DNA from: Edolisoma coerulescens
Lineage: Eukaryota; Chordata; Aves; Passeriformes; Campephagidae
Direction of reading: 5' to 3'
Assembly: GCA_013397115.1 (NCBI GenBank)
Contig: VWZW01004674.1
Location: forward strand, 111,879 to 175,878
DNA: 64,000 bases
Shown here: positions 12,701 to 25,720 of the stretch, in pieces
How positions within the stretch are numbered: position 1 is the first letter of the stretch
How the letters are laid out: each line of letters opens with the position of its first letter
Notes under the pieces: model-generated
What the model was told of the DNA's origin: nothing
Databases searched by the model: none
Seen by the model: the letters and a program-made list of their open reading frames with translations, nothing else
Position numbers and translations under genes: made by a program

Positions 12701-15700
12701 TTACTTTCGTAGAGCAAAATTTGACATTAATAAAATGTATTTCAGACATGATCAATATATATATCCAACAAATATTTGTCAATTGTTGCATTTCAATATA
12801 ATTATCTCTTTAAAGAGACATGAAAAACAGAATGTAGGCATCAGAAGTAATGAAATATTATTCCAAGTGATGTTTCATGGCATTCCACCAATCAATCTAA
12901 CCCTCCCAAAAAAAACCCAGATATCTTTTTCTTGTGATCCATGTTTGAAATTCAATCATTTTGAGCAGTGCTGTTGAAACATGGAAAAAAAATTATTTTA
13001 CTTCAGCACCCACTGAGTCATTTGACAGTGGCGCTTGTTACTGTCACTTCAGGACACATGGCATTTGTAATCAGCTCGCCAGGTTGGGCTCAAAATAGGC
13101 AGCTCTTATTTGTCTCAGATGTATTTCTGATATCTTCTTTCCGTATCAAACTTTTCTCCTGATTATCTGTGTAGAATATATTCACTACAATTAGAATTCA
13201 CTATTCTAAGCATAAGATAAGATTAAAAAAAACCAAAAAATGACAACTTTTAGTTAATGGATATCCTATGATTCTCAGTCATCCATATGGCCATTATCTC
13301 TTTCAAGTTACAAGATCATTCAAAAAAAGCTCTCTGTAACTAAAATTTTCATATACCTGTAAATGCCCTTTAATTTGGGACAGAAATCCTGGCTTTCTCC
13401 CTGCCATTTTGTTTTGTTTCTGCAACTTTTTTTTATTCCTCCTGGGTGAAGTTACTGGGGAACAACAAATTTCACAGGACCTGCTGGACATTTTGTGGGA
13501 AACGCAGACTGTTTTCTGGACTCATAGTTTGATGAAAAATGCCACACAGCCTGGTCATAAAACAAAAGCGAGATTGCAAACAAATTATAAAGAGAAAGTA
13601 AGTCATGTAACTATTTTATAAGAAATCATGCAACATGATTTTCAATTAGATTTTATTCCTGAATATGTTCTCAACAGATATAAAGTTAGTTTATCAGCTC
13701 TAGGTCTTTAGGATTTTCTAAATTCTTAGAATATATTGAGAAATAAGAAAGAAGGCACAGCATTCTATTAGTAAATTGTTTTCTTTCTTCAGGTTGTTTT
13801 CTTGCAAAATAGAATCTATTTTATACTACTCTGTATTAAAAAGTAATTTGCTAGCATTGAGCTGGCATATCTCTTCACAATTCTGTTCTACTAACAAAAG
13901 CTTCCATCTTTCTAATGCTTTAAACACCCTGTAATTGTCCTAAATCTGCACAATCAATGCACTCTCTCTGAGGTTAATGTAGTATATCCATTTAGTTCTT
14001 CGATTATAAACTGAAGGAGAAGGAATCTCAATATACCTGTCAGCAGATCAAAATAGCTTGCAGGTACATACAGATGTATGGAGCTTTTAACAGAAATCAA
14101 AAAGTTTCTGCTTAAATTTATTGAAATTTTGTAAGTGTATGCAAAGATTACATGTTTTAATTTTTCTGCAGTTTTCATTGTATTAGATTTTCAATTTTCC
14201 AGCTGCTTATTAGAGGTTCTGATCAGCTCTCCCTATTTCCATTTTAAAAATTTTTTGTTTTCCCTTTGGTCTGATTCAACTCTAATTATATTTTTTTNGA
14301 AGCCAATTGTTTTTACAGCAGAACTTATTAACAATTACACATGACACTAATGGAAAGAGCCTTAAACTGACAGTCACAAGCTTCTGGTGCTAAGAATAAC
14401 AAAAAGGTTGTTCTCTTTGTTACACACAACCAAAAAAAGAATTTTGTGGTAATTTTCTTGCAACCTTGTCATATGCAAATTGTTCACAACATTATTAATA
14501 ATCTTTAAACTATTTAGGTTATTTTCTGTGTGCTCTTGCCATTGGAGAGTCATTCATCTAACCTTACCAACTTAATCTATTTTCTTCCAATTACTAATTT
14601 AAGCATATTCAGGTCTATTTCATGAAATGTCCGTATCTGAAACTCCTCCTTTTAGTGAACTAACTTTCCTCCTTTCCATGCATTTATCTCTGCAGGTAAC
14701 AGTCCAAAATCCCTCACACTTATCTTGTGCTACATTAAACAAACTCCTAATTTTCTGGAAAAAGTTGCTCAGTTGCTTTACTTTCTGTGACTGACTCACT
14801 CTCGTGATTCAGGAATTTACATGGCAAATATAAAGTAATATGTGGAAAATACAACATCAACTTTGTTAGAAGTTATTGCCTGTAAAATCTATCCATTATT
14901 GGTTCTTCTGTAGCCAAATCTCTGCACATCCCACAGAGAAAGCAACTATCATGACCCCTGTAGCTGAATCATAGGTTCTTAATTTCAGTCAAGTTGACCT
15001 ATTGTTCGGGTTATTCTTCAGGGATGACGTGCTATTAAAAGCTTGCCCAGGATTTAAGTATTTTGTCTCTTTGTGCATTACAGGCTTTCTGTTTTCAAAA
15101 GATACATACAAGCAACTTGTTGGTTTGTGTACATCCCATGTGTTTCTGCATGTGCCTCCTCCGCAAATTGTCTGAAACTGTGGCAGTTCATAAGGGCAGC
15201 ACACAGATCTCCAGAGCCCATTCTGCCAGAGACTTCATATCAGTATTTCATCCACTAGTGCTAATGGCAAAGGAGAGGCTAAACACTCCTTTACTGCTCT
15301 TGTATCAGTGCTTAGACACAACATGAAAGCCTGTTTTTTTTCACTCAGCAAGAGACATACAATGCCTAGTTTACACACTTGTATGTTAGCCAAAATAACA
15401 GCCAATACAAAATCAGTAAATTCTTCTCTCACTGTTCAAGGTTATGAATAAATGGGAGAGAAATAAACTCAAAGGTGTGTGCCATGGTATTCCTCATGCT
15501 CCTTCTTCAACCAAGAATATTACTGCAAGCTTTGTATTTAGCTCTCAGCAGCTGACAGTGCTCTGGGATGCACCAATAAAAATACAGAAAATACTAATAA
15601 TTAAAGGCTGGTACCATGGGTACTCTGAACTAACACCGTTGTCACAACAATTTCTTTGATCAGCAGCACACAAGAAGAACAATGGCATCAGCATCATATC

Positions 15701-16245
15701 TGGCCACCCCTGACATTCTCCTCAACCATGAAGATCCAGATATCCCCTTAGAGGGTAGGGTTCAGCATGATAGTAAAAGTCTGTGTTCCTCATGTCCGGG
15801 TCTCTGGCCTATTTCATAATCAGGTTATCAGCATAGTCAAAGGAGGCATAAGAAACTAATTTTGTGACTTATAACCAAATTTGCAACAGTTACTCTTTCG
15901 CATTCTTTTTCCTTTATCAAATCTTCATGTAATGTATTGAAGTAATACCCATAAAAATAGCAAAGTAATTAAATGTCCTGTTTGCAATCTGATAAAGTAC
16001 ATACACTTGTCTCTCCTATCCAGAAATCCTGACAGTAAATTAACCCGCTCTCCTTTCCGTATGAGTTGTAACTTCTGACCAGAAAATTGTGTGTATGAAA
16101 TACAACAAAACCAGTAAAACTACTCAATTCTATTCTGTGTCTCACTGCTTTGAAGGTGGGGAAGTAACTTTTATATTGATTTTATCAACAAACCAAGATG
16201 AGGCCTAAAGAATGTCTATATTAAAATTCTAATCTTGGAAATCTA

Positions 16246-16282
<37 letters not shown>

Positions 16283-17612
16283 ACCAAAAAATATCTAAAT
16301 ATGTTTAAAACATTATCCCAAACATGAAAACTTTAGTTTAGTTTAGGTTTCATTTTCCTTACAGGCTAATAGACTACATGAACCATGATGAACTCTGAAA
16401 AATTATTCCTTTGGAGTGCATTATGACAGCTTAGGAAAAAACAGACATTGAAATAATATAGAAAATGTAGTTCATCATAGTGAGAGCAATACAAAATATA
16501 GAACTGTAGATTGCTATGTTCAGAAAAACTTGAAGGAAATTAAGCTTTCTTCTAAAAATGTTAAGGGACAATACCTCCTTCTTCAGAGAAAAGAGTTTGT
16601 AGAATCTCAGTGCTCTAGAGAGCAAGGTGGCTTCTTATGTTGTCTTCTTTTTTCTGAAATACTTTGTGCAATCTGGTTCTAAACGTTTGAATGAGAAGAA
16701 TATTCATAGCATTAAATATTTCAGTGGTTTATCCTTGTATTTCAAATAACTGACAGGTTTGTAAATTGGGCTCATTAAAAGGATACCAAAGCACGGCTAT
16801 AGATTATTGTTCAGAGTTGAATAGAGAAGAGTTTTCAAACTCACAGCTACTGTTTTGTTCTCTATTTTTTAATTAGGAAGTGAATGTAGATTTTGTAAAT
16901 GAACATTTTATCTCTCTTCTCATGCCTTCTCCACTCAGAACTCCCTCCCTTCCCCAAAACAACCTGCTTACAACAAACGTACTTTTCTTCTCAAAGAAGA
17001 AAAAGTGTTTATTCTTACATGCTCAGCAGGGCTTAAACCCATTTTTGATGGTTTTTTTTGGCATTTTACGTCCACATACAAAATTCTAGTATACTGACAT
17101 TGATATTATTCCTGCATGAGTAGTGAGCTATTTTATGAACGAATGTGGAACTAAATCACCTTGTAGAAATCTGTAGTGACATAAGCCACATGTATTCAGA
17201 ATGCTTATAGTAATTGAAAAATATATTAGGCATCTGAAGCTTTTTCTAAGATCAGAAATATAGAACTACTTTTTATAGGACTGTGAAAATAAACAATACT
17301 TTCTTTACAGGGTATTTAAGTTATTTTAAAGATGAATGCCTTTAACATGTAAATAAAGGTAAACCTGTGAGTAGAAATAAACATGTAGGTAGAATGTAAA
17401 CCACTTTAAAAAGAAATTCAACTTGAGTTGAAATCTAAAAGAAATAAAGGAATACCTGAGAAAAATGATGAGAGGGGAGAGGAACTGTTAAAAACTATAT
17501 TCTCAAAATTGTCCAGAGAAAGAAAAAGGCAACATAACCATGAAGCCAAAGACTTGAAATTCCATTAAAATATGAGCATATGCTTTACTAATAGAATGCA
17601 ATCATGACTACT
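9758..17612. other. gene-free AT-rich DNA
   Basis: No gene or named repeat was found. A (TA)n microsatellite of about 27 bases lies at 16250-16276. A single undetermined base is at 14298 in a T run. Frames up to 100 codons (for example 12675-12977) show no domain, signal or splice context that I can support. Confidence 0.55.
16250..16276. repeat. (TA)n microsatellite
   Basis: Uninterrupted TA dinucleotides, about 13 copies, inside AT-rich DNA. Likely variable in length between individuals. Confidence 0.9.
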
Positions 17613-17710
17613 TGTCATGGTTTGAACGCCGGTTAGGTGCCAAGCTCCACGAAATCTATTTATCTATTTGCCTCCACTATAGTTGAAGCAGAGAAGGGGA
17701 AATTACAGCT
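17613..17710 (+). mobile_element. probable 5' part of an old avian ERV LTR
   Basis: The block opens with TGTCATGGTTTGAACGCC and continues GGTGCCAAGCTCCACGAA. This resembles the start of a common bird LTR family that begins TGTCATGGTTT and soon reads CCAAGC.CCAC. The match fades after about 100 bases. If the LTR ran on to 17850, the six bases ACTACT would flank it on both sides (17607-17612 and 17851-17856), but the right end would read TA instead of CA, so this boundary is doubtful. No coding part of a retrovirus is present. Confidence 0.4.
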
Positions 17711-20700
17711 TCATAAAAGGGTGGTGTCAGTGCAAGAATGAAAGCAGCAATTTGGAAACTAAGGAAACAAAAAAAAAAACCCACCACACTTCACATCTCT
17801 GGATCATGATTAAAAGAGAAATTGTTATATATGGCCTAGTACCTCAGGTAACTACTTGTTTAATACTTAATAAACTTCCCCTGAGGCCAGAGAACTCATG
17901 TAATACGAAATGGGCCAAGACAGCATTTCAGGTCAGGAGCATTTTGTTCTCACAAAATATTTTGTTTTCTGCTCAAAATTTTAGGCTAAGGTTGTGTTTT
18001 TATTCCGTTTTGACTTCCTTCAGAAACCACTAAGGATATTCATTAAATTATTTTCCATCCCTCTTAGAAACAGAAGTCAGAGATATGTCTCTGAAGAGGT
18101 GGTAGACAAGAAGAAAACCTTAATTTGCCAAGAATAATGTGCCAGCATTTAAATGAAGATGTAAAATAGAATAGGGTTAGGAAAATTTGGCTGGAACTGG
18201 CAAGAGCTTCTGCATAAATTAAATTCATGAGGGAGAAGCTGTTGTAGAAGCAACAGAGGTGAAGAGCTTTGAGGTAGGTTGCATCTTTGCTGGGAGAGCA
18301 GGCTAGAGGTGGAGAAAGAGGAACTGACCTGAAAAGGTGAAGGAAAAAAATGGTTGTAGTAAAAAGATAAGGTCTTGGAAAGTCTTCGGCAGAGAAACAT
18401 TCCGGGGAGGTAAAACCTTAGGTTAGTAAACAGTGGATGAATCTGGGGCAGAAGAAAGAGACCTCAGGGCTCTGAGTCACTTACTTCAAAGCACTCTGTA
18501 CCTGAATGTTGCTATCAAGCTTGATTGGGATCATTGAGTAAACCCACAAAAACTGCTGTATTTTTTATATCCATTCCACATCTCCTTGTAGGGGATTTCT
18601 GAAAAGCCTCTGGTGTTTTTGGTTTTTTTCTTGTATAATAAAACTTCATTTTTGTTCAATAGGTTTAATTATAATTACAGCAGAATCCAGGTAGATTTCT
18701 GAAAATCAGAATGCATTTACTTTTCATTGCTAAATGCTAGATTTCCCACTATTAGCTCTGGCCGTGGTAGCTGTGTCCTATACTTTTTAAATAACTCCTT
18801 TTAACCACAAATCAAATTTAAATTATACTTTAGCAACAGTTAAAGGGTACTTGAATGATGCATAAAGAAAGTGCTCTGAAAGAATGAACAGTGATTGGGA
18901 AATCAGTATGTGTCAAAGTAATGATTCATAGGATAATATTTCTCTAAATATTTCATCTAAACTCAAGAAAGTTTGTAAGTCATTCGTTTGCACCTCTCTG
19001 TCTCTTGGTTTCATCCTAAAAATTATGTTATTGAGCCCCTTTACTCAACAAATTTTTTCACACAATATGTAAATAGCAGATTCCCTGCATCTCTTTAGGC
19101 ATATTTCTTATTTTTCTGGGATTGATTGGGCTTTTTGGTTTTAGTTCATTTGTTTCTTAATGTAAATAGAATAAAATAAGTCATACGTATTTCACTGGAA
19201 AGACAAAGGTTTTTATTAAAGAAACAATTCAAACTTAATGAATTAATTGTTCTAACTCAGAGGTATGAAAAAAAAGAGCTTAGAAGCTTGAATGAATTTA
19301 TAGTTGAGCTTGGTGGAACATGAAGACAGCTGCAAGTGGCTGCATTATTGATGAGAAACACAAAGCAGTTACACAGAACATTGAGTTAAAGAGAATAGAA
19401 CACTGCTTTTCAACTTCATGTACAGTCAGATGTTAAAGCTTCATTATCTAGGTGGATCTTGGGGAGTTATTTTTACAGGGATTACTTATGCATACAAGGC
19501 TTTCTCACTTGCTAACAACACCAGGTTTTGTTCAGCTTGCCTTAAGAACAAGACCTTTCTAGAACTTTTCCCTTTCTTCCCATTGCCTACCACTCCAAGA
19601 CAGACTTGGAACAATAATTAAACCATTTGGATTGACTGGCAATTAAAAAAAAAAAAAGGGGTGCAGATTAATGCAGTCACTACTATATTATTATTAAAGT
19701 ACCCAAAGCAATAAAGGTTAGGTCAAGCTACAGGGAATGTTCCTGGCCACACAATTAGATAACAAATGTAGGGTGGAGTTCAACCAGATTTTCCATTACA
19801 TTAAATGGCTAATGCTGCAACTGAATTAGAGCATTTTGAGGTAAAATACTGGTAGATCTGGCAACAAATTGGAAATGTGCCGTATTTCCAAATATGACAT
19901 ATCAGTGGACAGTAGCAACCTTAAAAAGTTAAAAAGAAAGGTTTTTAAAAGTTTAGGTTTAATTTGTACAGGTCCTAAGTTCTATTACTCTCGCTGGCAT
20001 AACTCAAGCCTACTACTATAAAATTCTTATAACAATGCAGAAGAAAATCATTGCAATAAAGCCGGTATGCAGAGGAGGAAGGCTTCAAACAATTCAATTC
20101 TTGATTGCTCCGTGTGACGTCTTTTATGTTTACCTAAGTCAGTGGGCAGAGAGAAGCCTGATCTGGGGTCTGTGCCATTCTCTAAGAACTAAGCAGCCCT
20201 TTCTTCAGCAACACTTTCCAAATATGACCTGTGGTTAGGTCAGATGATATTTCAGTTCAAGGTGTTAGAATGCAATTTCCTGTGCAAACTGCCTCATCCC
20301 TCACTTTGAACTCAAACATCCCTGAAATATGTAACTAAGTGGATTTTTTTAATGTGCATAAAATATAATAAGTATGGTTTTAACTTGTAGTTTTCTACCA
20401 TGGAAGATACAACTAGGGGAAAAGTTACAGTGGGGGTTTTTTTCATAATCATACATAAAAGGAACATATACTGTTGGAAATACATAAGTCCTTTTGCTCT
20501 TCAGAAGTTTTTTCTTCTGATTTTCCCAGAAGATGAATTCAACATTGTCTCTGTTATTCAAGCTGCAATCTCACTGTGTTGTGCACCCAAAGAAAGAAAA
20601 CATCATAGTTGCAAAGAAACACGAATCAGTGGCCTAAAAAAGATTTTTAATCTTCCACTGGAATTTAGGTGGAGGGCCAGAATCTACTCCTCCTTCTTCT

Positions 20701-20871
20701 AATTTTTTTTTCCCTATGCAGATTTCAAGGTAAAAAATAAGATTTAAGCAGCAAATATAACTCAATAACCTTTCCCCCTATACTCCCTTCATAACTACAT
20801 TGTTGTAAAACAGGAGAGGTCACAAGCTTAGATTGTTTTCCTTTGCAGGTGAGCTTTTTTCAAAGCCGGGC

Positions 20872-20971
20872 TGGGTTTTTGGTTTGATTTGTTGAGGATT
20901 TGGGATTTTCTTTTTGTTTTGGTTTTTTGTTTGTTTGTTTTGGGGTTTTTTGGTGTGTTGCGGGATTTTTT
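20872..20971. repeat. G/T-rich low-complexity stretch
   Basis: About 100 bases almost free of A and C, built of GTTT, GGTTTT and GGGATTT units, including GTTTGTTTGTTT. It is a degenerate simple repeat and not a known element. Confidence 0.7.
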
Positions 20972-23900
20972 CATCTACTGCTGAACTAGAACTTGTGCTT
21001 TAAACAAATCTAACAAACTTGATTTATGTTTCACGTGAAATCAATACACTAAGTTCAAAGATGTCTTGCTATTCTGTGCCCTTTGGCATTATATCATTAA
21101 ATTCCCAGATTTTGTAACAGGAAATAACTGAATGTTTAAGAAGCTAAAGACTTTCTAGATACAAGGAATGAGTTTCTCTATTTGGGTCAAGCTTTATTAT
21201 ATAGTGGATAACGTAGGCACTCGATACCAGTAGAAATCTAGACACCATACAGCTACATCTGCATGGGCAAATGTTGGCCAGGAGAATATCTGTAGTTGTG
21301 CTGAGAATGTGATGGCATTAAACATGTTCCAAATTTCTGTACCAAAAGCTAGCACTGGATTAGTGAAAATCTGATGAAGTAAACAATCAATAAAAGACAG
21401 AATGGTTTCCAGTCAAGTTTCATCCAAAGGAAATCCAGTTTGAGCACTCCCATGCCACACCCACACAAACCATGGCACAAGAAGCTTTGATAAATCATAT
21501 CTAGGGTTTTGCTTCAGACATGGATTTCTGATGCAATGGAGGCACACCTACAGGGCTGCCACTAGGGACCTGCTCCACTGTTCCTTGAGGCAAAAAATCT
21601 AGTATATTGACCAAAATTGAAACTGTGGGCTTAGGATTTGCTTCTCCTGTGCCCAAAAAATCTTATAATGGACTTGTGTCCCTAAAAATGTCCTTTCAGC
21701 TTCAGAGAATCATTCTTCCTAGGACCTTCTTAAGCCACAGGCTGCATCCATTTAATTAACATTTTTTCATTAAGTTGCAGGACGAATTTTCTGTTCTGCA
21801 TAAATATAAATTAATACACCAAAGCATCTGGGAAAATATATCTCTTTTTAGAAGATATTAGTAATTTATATAGGATTGCAGTGATCTCAAAACCATGAAA
21901 AACCTAGGCCTAGCAAGACATACTAGTAAATACCATAGAATGAAAATTAAAATATTAGAGAATGGAAGTTAACATCTACTGAAACAAAGTTTATGAGACC
22001 TACTATTTGGTTGTTCCCATTTACAAGTCTCAGAGTGACAAAACAGTGCCTTTCAAATTGTGCTGCTATACTGCTGTGCATCATCTCTCTCAGAAAAAAC
22101 CAAAAAAATTAGATATTCTAGATGCATTCCAAATTAAGCAATCCACTACCTGCATGTTAATAATTATTGCATATTTCTAGGTGAGTTACTTCAATGTTTT
22201 GATCCTTGTACTTAAATTATTTAGCACTTCCACCACAAAATAATGGTCAGAATATACACAGGAACACAAATTCATACAAGTCCCAAAGATGCTCTGATTC
22301 ACATATTGCTTCATTCCCTATTAGTTACAACTACTAATATTGGCTTGTTTCAGACATGAGGGAATGGTATGTTTAATTTGGATCTTTAAAAGGTTCTGCC
22401 ATAAAATTAAATCCCATAAACAGGAATCATTTTCAAGGGTAGTGCCATCCTGATCAGGAATGTTTCTGTGAACCAGGACCCCAACATACCCATAATTCTT
22501 TTACTTAGTGCTTGGTTTCAACAGCAAGTTGGAAACATAAGCCTGAACAAAATAACATAAGCAGTGCTAACAAAAGAAAGTTTTACATATTCACAGCAAA
22601 ATATCCCTGCAAACACCATTTATGACCACTTATATACACATATATATGATATACGAGCAACTGTAAGACAAAACTTTTATAATTCTTGTTGTAGGATATT
22701 CCAGTACCTGAACACTGAACGTGCTATTACACAAATGTGTACAACGTAAAGGGAGACTTCAAAGCAGATTTACATTTCCCGCAGATATGATTATAATGCT
22801 ATTTTATTCTTCTTATACATAATCAGGCTCTTTTGTATGCAACAATGCAAATTCACTCACAGTGAGAGTCCTATTGAGGCAATATCTTGTGTGTTTTACT
22901 GCTTGGATTATCTGTAACATGTCTACTAGGATTAAAATTATGCTGCTACTTGCTGTGTAAACTGGAAGTAGTTGATAGATAAGTCACCCAAAATTTCTTT
23001 GGAGCTGTTGATTATTTTTTTATTTAAAGTTCGAAGAGGTGAGTAATGAACCTCCTCCTCTCATTTGTTCCCTGTGCATGGGGCTTTGCAGCAAGCACAG
23101 TCCTGGCAGTTACCCAAGTCTGTTCTCATTTATTCCTGGTAACATACCAGCTCTTATCTGTCACTGTTACTTTCTTCTTTTCCCTGGTGATCACCCATTC
23201 TCACTAACAATTCCCCAGCTCTCCATTTACTCTGAAATATACCTGCTGTCAAAATGATTTAAGACTTTATGTGCAAATGCTATGTTTGTTTGTTTTTAAA
23301 ATGTATGAAAGACAAAATTACACAAAAGAGTCTATATTGTCATTCCTGAAGTATAAATTTTGTCTTATTCCTAAAAGAAAAAAGCTTTTTAAAGAATTAC
23401 CATGAACTTCAAAATATTGACAACTAATTTTTTACTGAGTAATAAAATAAATTGATTTTAATTGAGCTTTTCTGAATAATACACATTGACACGTTTGGGT
23501 TTAGGTGAATTGGAATTCAAGAATTATGTGTGTGACGATACTTTCTAAACTTCTTCAATTTATTCTGTTCCTTCTCTTGCATGAAACAGCTCAAGGAACT
23601 GAGCATGCTAGATGTTTTGTTCTGTGGTAAACCCATTTCTAATAAAACATTAATATGAATCTATTTTTAATAAATAGAACTGTACAACTATGTTTTTCAA
23701 CTGAATACTTCTGTCACATGTTTTTATCTTCTCTAGTATCCATGGCCAGCACACACAAATGATAATCCAGCTTCTCTCCCTGATCCAAAAAGTGAGATAT
23801 TAACAAAAGTCATGTGGCTTAAAATTTAAAAAAGACTCAACTCATCTGTTCTTCTTTGGAAAACCACTACAGTGAAAAACCTCACAGCACATATTCTGTG

Positions 23901-24442
23901 CAAAACTCTGCAAGTTAGTAGAAAACATACTTTTCTGAAAAACTAAGTCGAGATCTCAAGATCCTGAAAACTAGTGGCCAGAAATGTCAGATGAGCCTGA
24001 GTTTGCAGATCACCTTAATGAACTGGACTGACTAGAGGACTGAACTCTTAATAGGCACTAGACTCATTTCTTCATGGCTACCTCTAATTAAACCTGTGCT
24101 AATATCAAACTTAATGCCATACAAACTTAATGCAGGGCAATTATTTCCTGGAGGGAGGCTATAAGATTCATTGTAAATGCCAAATGAAGACAGATATTTC
24201 TTTTAGAGAGTCATGCATATTTACTCTCTCCTGCCTTTGGTGTAGGCAGTCTCATATTGTGGAAAACAAATGTTTTCAGTATTCTTTCATCTCTACTTGC
24301 TTTGCCAAAGTGGGAACATGACAGCAGGTTTACTCCTAAAATTTTAAACTCAATCTATCTAACTAAACTTAAATTAATCAAAAAGACTACTCAGTCTACC
24401 AGCACTGACAGAGCATGTTAGCTCCACATAGAAATGTTTAAT

Positions 24443-24487
24443 AACATGTTTAACATTTTAGCATATAACAACATGTTTAACATTTTA
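24443..24487 (+). repeat. tandem duplication with a perfect 18-base repeat
   Basis: AACATGTTTAACATTTTA occurs at 24443-24460 and again at 24470-24487, without mismatch, at a 27-base period. A weaker third relative (TAACATTTTTAA) follows near 24494. It looks like local slippage duplication. Confidence 0.85.
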
Positions 24488-24851
24488 AGTTTAGTAACAT
24501 TTTTAATTTCTGTTTATACACAGCAGAAAAGGAAGCTCTGGGAAGAAATTTCTGCAGGAACCATGAATATTTTACACTTTCAAACCACAGTAGTTTGAAG
24601 CACATGCTAGGAGTATGTCCCGGTAGTATACGACTAAAAATGCTAGCAATGTTTGTACTAAAAATATATGTTTGCACTTGCTTTATGATGGAAATGAAGG
24701 TAAGAGCAGGCAAAAAAACCTACCCATAATTCAGTTTACAAAAGCAGTTGTCCTTTTCTATCACTGTCCTGGGAAGTCTAGTGATGAATTACCTGAGGAA
24801 AAATAAAATTTTTAATTAAGCTCTTTGCAAGTATTTCTACATGGTAAGAGG

Positions 24852-25397
24852 TGTGGTGGTGACCCAGCCCGCCTTCTCATTTAATATCAATAAAGATGTA
24901 AATCGGGTAGATTTCCCTGCCAAGGACAGTGGCTCTGAGGAGGAGCCTGAGGCTGATGCCCCGGGCAGGGCCGAAGGCGGTCCTGGGGTCCGGCCGCGCC
25001 CCTGAGGGCCTTGTATGTATGGGTCTCCTCCCCCGAGGTACCGCCCCTTCTCTGTATATGGGNTCACCCCATGTCATCTCCCCATTGGTTTATCCCTTTG
25101 TTCCGCCCCTTTTCTGTGCCCCTTATAAGCCCATGTAACCATCTTTCCTCGGCTCTCTGTCTGCTCCCCCTGGGAGAATCAGCCTGCGCTGCTGCACCAA
25201 AGAGTCTCTTCTCTGGTCCTTCGCCTCTGCAGCTTGCTACTGTTACCATCGGCTGCTGCCAGCTCCACAGTGAGCCTCACGGCAGAGCGCTCCACCCGCA
25301 GCTTGCTAAAGGCTGTGACCCACCAGCCTTTCGGAACGCCTTGGCAAGTAGCCTGCTTGGTTTTCCGGGCAGTCAAGTGGCCAAGCAAGCAGCTACA
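24852..25397 (+). mobile_element. solo ERV LTR, about 546 bp
   Basis: The GC-rich block begins TGTGGTGGTGACCCAGCC and ends AGCAGCTACA, so it has the TG...CA ends of a retroviral LTR. The flanking six bases are AAGAGG on the left (24846-24851) and AAGGGG on the right (25398-25403), a likely six-base target duplication with one later change. That length suits an ERV2/ERVK-type element. U3 carries a reversed CCAAT box (CCATTGG, 25082-25088), GC boxes (CCGCCCC, near 25041 and 25102) and a TATA box (TTATAA, 25123-25128). No AATAAA lies just after the TATA; one is near 24889. No gag, pol or env sequence adjoins it, so it is most likely a recombined solo LTR. Open frames across it (146 codons at 25011-25451) are by-products of high GC content. 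One base (25063) is undetermined. Confidence 0.75.
25121..25130 (+). promoter_or_regulatory. TATA box of the solo LTR
   Basis: CCTTATAAGC sits about 35 bases after a reversed CCAAT box and 20 bases after a GC box, the normal order of an LTR promoter. It would direct transcription to the right, into the neighbouring CR1. Activity is not shown by sequence. Confidence 0.6.
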
Positions 25398-25448
25398 AAG
25401 GGGGTTTGCCATTATTTCTTCCCAGGTGAAATAATTTACCAAAAGAAA

Positions 25449-25720
25449 TAGAATCATAGGATCATCAAGGTTGGAAGAGACCTTCAAGATCATCCAGTCC
25501 AATCATCAAATCAGCACTGTCACAGTAACCTCTAAATCACTGAACCACATCACCCAGCACCAGATTCAGAAGTCTCTTAAACACCTCCAGGGAGGGTGAC
25601 TCCACCACCTCTCTGGGCAATCTATTCCAATGACTGACCAGCCTAACAATGAAGAGAATTTTTCTAATGTCTAATCTGAGTATCTCCAGCCTCATCTTAA
25701 GGCCATTTCCTCTTGTCTCT
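25449..25720 (-). mobile_element. CR1 LINE 3' fragment
   Basis: Begins AGAATCATAGGATCATCAAG, then GGTTGGAAGAGACCTTCAAG, a well-kept reverse-complemented CR1 3' end. It continues through GTGACTCCACCACC and ends near CATTTCCTCTTGTCTCTC, where the ORF2 C-terminal region is cut off. The sequence is close to the CR1 copy at 38669, so both probably belong to one subfamily. It lies about 50 bases right of the solo LTR. Confidence 0.9.

Larger units (their letters stand above)
17711..24851. other. gene-free AT-rich DNA
   Basis: Mostly unique sequence. It holds a 13-base A run at 19645-19657, a G/T-rich low-complexity stretch at 20872-20971 and an 18-base direct repeat at 24443-24487. A purine-rich stretch covers roughly 18200-18420. 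The 116-codon frame at 17683-18033 overlaps the probable LTR piece and shows no protein features. Confidence 0.55.

Noticed and set aside
17683..18033. 116-codon open frame
   Set aside because: It overlaps the probable LTR piece, has an A-run encoding a lysine run, and no recognisable domain.
25011..25451. 146-codon open frame, the longest in the window
   Set aside because: It lies almost wholly in the solo LTR, whose high GC content makes stops rare; it crosses an undetermined base and has no domain.
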